In this document: positions 58,950-64,000 of the stretch, piece by piece
Layout: each line of letters starts with the position of its first letter
How positions within the stretch are numbered: position 1 is the first letter of the stretch
NCBI GenBank assembly: GCA_015847255.1
Contig: JADLZK010002796.1
Span: 1-64,000, forward strand
DNA length: 64,000 nucleotides
Origin: Hyparrhenia diplandra
Lineage: Eukaryota > Streptophyta > Magnoliopsida > Poales > Poaceae
Direction of reading: 5' to 3'
Made by a program: the position numbers and the translations under genes
Notes under the pieces: generated by a model
Database searches by the model: none
The model's input: only the letters and a program-made list of their open reading frames with translations
What the model was told of the DNA's origin: nothing

Positions 58950-59990
58950 GGGCAAAGATTTGCTTGAAGACACCCACCAAGGGAGTGTGGCCATCATGCC
59001 GCCCCGAGGACTCTAGTCGGTAAAGTCTTCAGACAGGGCTTTTATCGCCCTCGGCGATACGGGGACGCAAATGAAGTCGTGCGCACCTGCAAGGGGTGCC
59101 AATTCTATGCACGAGGACTCACCGCCAAAGACAAGCCCCCGCACCATACCTCCGACATGGCCATTTGCGTATGGGGGCTCGATATGATCGGTCCTAAAAA
59201 GGGCGCCCGAGGACACACTCATGTCCTAGTCGCCATCGACAAGTTCTCCAAGTGGATCGAAGCCCGAGCTGTGGTGAACCCTCGGACGGAGGAAACGGTA
59301 AAGTTCTTTACGAACATCATTTCCCGCTTTGGAGCCCCGAACTCCATCATCACGGATAACGGAACCAACTTCGTGGGAAAAAGTTCCTCGACTTTGTCAT
59401 GACTACGGCATCCAGGTTGACACATCGGCCGTAGCCCACCCGAAGACCAACGGTCAGGTGGAGCGTGCCAATGGCATGATCTTACAAGGCCTCAAGCCAA
59501 GGATCTTCAGTCAGCTGAACCAGTACGGGAAGAGGTGGTACCAGGAGCTACCGTCGGTTCTATGGAGCCTTCGAACAACAAAACGAGCCACGGCTTCACC
59601 CCATTCTTTCTAGTCTATGGAGCCGAGGCGATCTTGCCCACGGACATTGAATATGGGTCCCCCGTGCTACGAGCCTACACCGAGCATGGCAACCAGCATG
59701 CAAGGCAAGATTCCATCGACCAAGTTGACGAGGCTCGAGACGCCGCGACTTCTGAATTCAGCAAGATACCAACAAGCTCTTCGGAAGTATCACGCCTGCG
59801 ACCGAAGCCTCGGGAGTTCCAAGTCAATGACCCCGCATCAGGCTTCGAAACAAGATAACAAAGGGCGTCACAAGCTCACGCCACATTGGGAAGGGCCATA
59901 TTTCATCGCCGAAATACTAAGGCCCGGAGCCTACAAGCTGAAAAACGAGAAGGGTGAAGTCTACTCCAACGCTGGAACATAGAACAGCCT
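58950..59990 (+). pseudogene. Integrase (near-continuous, frameshifted)
   Basis: Inserts the element DNA into the genome. A zinc-finger remnant with C-x2-C (RTCKGCQFYA) lies near 59075. The D,D-35-E core is visible: D in GLDMIGPKKG (59181), D in SIITDNGTNFVG (59355) and E in NGQVERANG (59461). The spacing between the last two is about 35 residues, with one frame change between. A C-terminal part (WEGPYFIAEILRPGAYKL) follows, near 59887, and ends near 59990. It is the best preserved part of pol. Confidence 0.8.
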
Positions 59991-61700
59991 ACGCCGCTTT
60001 TACCCTTAACCTCGCACTTGAAGTCAAACACTTATGCTCTTTTTTCGCCCAATAAAAGATTTACATCTTTTACAAAGAGAAGCTTCTTGTGCTTACCTTT
60101 AAGGGAGTCTTAGCCTCGTCCAAAGACAAGACTAAAACTCCCTCGGGGGGCTACACCGGGACCCCCTCGGGGACCCTCCTCTTTCTTTTTTGAAACTTTT
60201 TTTAAAAAAAAAGTTCTCCTCGCGCACACTCGGATCGATCGCTTAAGCTGCGAAGGTCGCACACGCACAAATCGTAAGTGAGGTAGCCGAGCTAAACGGA
60301 TCGCCCCCGGTGGCACCCGTGACGGATCGCCCTTGGTGGCACCCATGCTCACTATCTCACGAGCTGAGAAAGCAAGCGAATTCGGCCACACAAATAAACG
60401 AGAAGTTCGAGAGACGCAACACAATCATAAACGCACCGCGCCTAGGTCCCGTGCCTCGGTAGCACCATTGTTTATGCATACTTCTCTTACACACTTGACT
60501 TTTCATACAAGGGGAGATCGTGGGGCGTTACGAGCCTCGTCCACCCGCTGCTTCACGATCGGGCCGGCGACATCCGCGGAGGCAACATCCTCGGCGGTAG
60601 CATCCCCCGAGCGGTAACGTCGGGCCCATCGGGCGCATCCGGAGACGGCATCCAGCATCTCTGTGTCCGCCTCATAGCTTGACTCTATGGGGAATACGGA
60701 GGGCACACCTCATCTTCAAAGAGAGAGGCCAGCCGCTGCGTTGCACCATCCATGGAGTCGTACAACCCTTGGTCCCGGGCGCATCGCCGGCCGGCCTCTC
60801 GGCAGGGTCAGCCGCGCCCTCGCTGCCGGGAGCCAAGGAAGAAGCCACCCGCGACATTGTTCGCACTCGGGCGCCACCGAAATGCGAATGTAACACCGCC
60901 ATACACGTCCGCACGCCAGTCCCGAAAGCGCTCCCGAGCTCAGACACGAGGAAGCCGCCCACGGCGCCGCGATCATGCGGCCGAGGGCCCAACCTCCAGG
61001 TTGTCCGCCCCGGCGGCGGATGAAGTCCGATGGGGCCTCTTCTAGCTCACGACTCTCGGTCCCTGCTCCAGCCCTTACGAGCGTGAGCCGCGGTCCCACG
61101 GCTCGGTCCGACCTTTTCCGCCTCCCCGCGACAGCACCAAGGTGATTTCAGCAAGATGAAGCGATCAAAGGCCGTAAAACTTACCAAGGAGAGAAGACGT
61201 GCCTTGGCACTTCACCGGCAAAGATCACGTTGTGCTCCCTCCGCTAGCGACTTGTGGGAGCCGGTCCTTTCCCTTCCTAAGGGTTTCCCCTCGGACACCA
61301 GCTCCCCGATGCGGGTATTCGGGCATGTCGCACATCTCGCCCGCTTCCTCGCCTCCTCCCGGGATCGGTCCCGCCGCCATGGGCCTCCATGGCCTGAGGA
61401 GGGACCGCCTCCGAGCGTCCTCAAAACCTTGGCTCATCCGAGCCATCTCGCCGCCATCTTGTCGGCCTCGGACCTGGCCTTGACGAGCTCCCGCCGCCAA
61501 AGCCTGTCGGCGAGACTCCCCTCGGCAAGGGCAAGGCGGTAAGCCGGGGCGCCCGGCTCGGGCACGGATCACCACCGCTGGCTCCGCCCGAGGGCGCCCA
61601 ATTCAGAACGTTCCGGCCAAGGAGCTCGGACTTCTCTCGGGCGAAGTGCCGAGACTCGCAACGAGGACACCGATTACGACAAGATACACAAAGACGGTAA
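59991..61700. other. Retrotransposon region after pol
   Basis: After integrase comes an AT-richer spacer with caataaaagat near 60050, then GC-rich sequence. Open frames on both strands are short and I recognise no motif, so this may be the 3' part or untranslated end of the antisense ORF region. Confidence 0.45.
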
Positions 61701-64000
61701 AGCAGGGGAATAGCGACCAAGACACTCACCGCCGTCGACCTCACGACGGCGCTGGTCAATGTCGTAATCTTCTTAGGCCGCGCCGGCGCCCACCGCGGAT
61801 TCGCTCATGAGTTTTCCACGCCGGGACCTCGGGACGATCGCCGATCAACACGGCGGCTCGGACCCCGGGCACGTCACCCAAGGTCGGGGGACCGCCGGCC
61901 GGGTCGGCGGGGAAACATCGCCTCCAGAGCAGCTCCTCGGCTCGGGGAACCCGGACCAATAGAAGTCCCGGGGGTCCCTCACAGTACGACCACGGGCACC
62001 GCCCACACCATTGCCGAAGACGACGCTTCACCAAGAGCCACGTCAAGCCGGGCGCATGGAGAAGCGGGAAGTCGGGTTGTACGCCTCATGAGCCCCGGAT
62101 CGGCCAGGAGCGGCGCCGCACGGGGGGCCCTCGTCTCCGCCGCCGAAGAGCTCCTCCTCGGAAAACCCCGGACGAAGGAGCTTGGCTCCTCGGGAGGGGG
62201 CGGTCTCGTCGTGAGTCCCCGGCGCCGAAGGCGGCATCGCTGGCGCCCAGTCGAGCCCTCCAAGTCGATCACCATCGGGCCGGGTGGACGACCGCCATCA
62301 CCGCCATGGGCTTGTACCACCTCGGGGGAGATCTCGGCCGTCCCCGGGCCCGACCCCTCCCGAGGCTCAGGGGCTAACACCACCGGGGAGCCCAACGCAG
62401 GAGAGGGACGACGTCTTGGTGGGACGACCCCCGGCTCGGGCCCCGGCCGAGGCTTGCTGCCGGCTTCGTGGGCCTTCTTGGGATGCTGGGACGAGTGGGG
62501 CCTCCCATTTCCTGAAGTCAAGAACGCGTCGAAAGAAGCCAAAAAAAAGCTAACTGCGTAAAACACGAAAGGGACTCACGAGGCCCGAGGGATCGCCCTG
62601 GGTGTGGCCAGGGCGCGGCGGAAGATCGGTGACTGGGCGTCGCGACTTGACGCACGGGCCATCTCCTCCATGGTTTTCGTGCGCGGAAGCCGGTTCCCGA
62701 GGGGTCACCGGTTCCTTCACTCGAACCGCGCCTTGCGACGCCGAGGTACCACGCCGGGAGGCGTCGGCTCATCCCGCCGAGCCTCGCCATGTAGTGCCAG
62801 GTGACCCACATCGGGTAAAACCCCGAGCCACCGGTGGCCACGGGGCCTCGGCGGAGGAACTCTCGGGCCGCTGGACCCAGCAACCCGAATGACGCCTCGG
62901 GCTCGGGCTCATAGCGAAGTCCCGAGTGGGTCGGCAACCCCAGGCTCGATCAATACGAGCCCCCACTTCATCGTCCGACGAGTTTCACGACTTAACTCGT
63001 CCTTCTCTCGTCCTCGCCCCTCCTCGGTGGCCGAGGTATCCGGCGACTTGACCTCGCCTCGCCGCCGGCCCGGCGGTTGGCACGGGCCACATTCTTCTTC
63101 TTCTTCTCCTCCTTCTTCGACCTTGCCGTGCTCTCCCTCTGCTCGTTCAGGGCACGCGTTCGCCGCCGCCCGGCATCGGCATCCAGATTGGGCACGGGGC
63201 GGAGGGGAGTCGGATAATTCAAATGACCCCCGCAAGAAGACGGAGTAAGAACCACCGCGGGCGCAGCAAGGTGACAATAAGACAATGCAAGAACGCTGAA
63301 GCCAAAAGGCACTTACCAAAGAGATGTACCCACGGCGGGCGCATAGAGATCTCGGGATCTCGGACGGGGTATTGGACCCCATGCCTCCTTCGCCTCTTGG
63401 CCGTGCCATCGGTGGAAAGCGTAAGGGAGGACATCCGAGACTCTTCAAGACCCGGCCAGGTAGAGGAGGTCATCGATACATGAGCAAAGGGCGAGCCATC
63501 AATGGCAACACCCGACGCCGAGATGAAAGGCAGCGACCACGGCCGCCGCTCACACCCCCATCTCGGAGCCCAGATCGCCGCCTCGTGCCCTCCAACCGAG
63601 GATGATCCGCCGAGGGGGGACCCCGCAACCACTTATCCGGACGCCGCTTGAGAACGCGCCGGTGTACGCTGGAAGCGCGTTTCGCCGTTGCGGAGGTAGA
63701 ACCACGGGGTCCCGCCACCCATTGTTGGAGGAGGTGAGCTTGGAAAGGATGTACCCATCAGCTCGGTTTGGCCTCGGCTGCTCGACGGACTTGAGCGCAG
63801 AACCACCAACGCCAACGCCTCCGCGGGCGCACCCTTCGCCACCACCGAAGCGGTGTAAGGTCCGCCTTAAAAACCACGCCAAACCAAAGGTCCCAATGCG
63901 GCTCGATCCCCGTGAATCCCTCACAGAGGGTGACAAAGATGGCGGCCCGCGGAGACCGAAGTTCGGGGCGGATGGTGAAGCTCAATGTCGTAGTAATGAA
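61700..64000 (-). pseudogene. Antisense ORF region (gypsy-type transposon domain, PF04195-like)
   Basis: On the minus strand near the right edge frames read AAIFVTLCEGFTGIEPHWDL and, about 100 codons on, a piece with PWFYLRNGETRF. This pattern is typical of the plant 'putative gypsy type transposon' domain, known as an antisense ORF downstream of pol in Tat-lineage elements. Further minus-strand frames (62909-63448, 61979-62566) are probably its low-complexity continuation. The ORF starts beyond the window and is broken by several frameshifts. Its function is unknown. Confidence 0.55.

Larger units (their letters stand above)
52329..64000 (+). mobile_element. Tat-lineage Ty3/gypsy LTR retrotransposon, 5' part
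   Basis: Order seen: 5' LTR, primer binding site, gag, protease, reverse transcriptase, RNase H, integrase, then a long antisense ORF region. Integrase at the end of pol is the Ty3/gypsy order, and an antisense ORF between pol and the 3' LTR is known from Tat/Retand/Grande-type plant elements. The 3' LTR is not in the window, so age cannot be estimated. All coding frames are broken by many small indels, more densely than in the host genes. CpG dinucleotides are still frequent, which is unusual for an old methylated element. Confidence 0.82.

Overview
The window looks like nuclear DNA from a grass (Poaceae), probably a panicoid; the subfamily is an inference. Evidence: GC-rich monocot-type coding exons, plant GT-AG introns, several Stowaway and PIF/Tourist MITEs, a Helitron end, LINE remnants and a Tat-lineage Ty3/gypsy retrotransposon. 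Genes are sparse: six recognisable host genes in about 52 kb, then about 11.7 kb of one retrotransposon running off the right edge.

Layout. 1-3986: no gene. 3987-5589 (+): WAG/PINOID-type AGC kinase, an auxin-transport regulator class. 5590-13303: intergenic, with a LINE tail and a PIF MITE. 13304-14612 (-): MOS2, a G-patch/KOW RNA-binding protein. 14962-15718 (+): a shortened, decayed, head-to-head copy of MOS2 sharing a 349-bp upstream region. 18356-19026: DNA transposon with CGCCTAG-rich inverted ends. 19714-20382 (-): UFC1, the UFM1-conjugating enzyme, 2 exons. 23064-24067 (-): uncharacterised multi-pass membrane protein, with a tandemly duplicated 3' flank. 26-35 kb: repeat-rich (LINE, MITEs, a Helitron end with a captured protein fragment, an LTR-like fragment, an element with ~190-bp inverted repeats). 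38.2-38.5 kb: three similar hairpins. 38912-44377 (-): TIM21, a mitochondrial import subunit, 6 exons that join in frame to 265 residues. 45.4-46.4 kb: 5'-truncated LINE. 47371-50755 (-): CC-NBS-LRR resistance-type gene, 2 exons. 51.2-52.1 kb: possible inverted-repeat element. 52329-64000: Tat-type retrotransposon with 5' LTR, PBS, gag, pol and the start of an antisense extra ORF; the 3' LTR lies outside.

The host genes are functionally unrelated (auxin signalling, RNA processing and immunity, ufmylation, mitochondrial import, pathogen sensing), as expected for plant chromosomal DNA; no operon-like logic applies.

The most striking feature is that GC-rich genes which otherwise look intact (kinase, MOS2, UFC1, membrane protein, NLR exon 2, retrotransposon pol) are broken by 1-2 nt indels, most in G or C runs. 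AT-rich TIM21 and NLR exon 1 are clean. I read this as residual long-read assembly error more than pseudogenisation, but reads are needed to decide. Coordinates of these genes are reliable; their literal translations are not.
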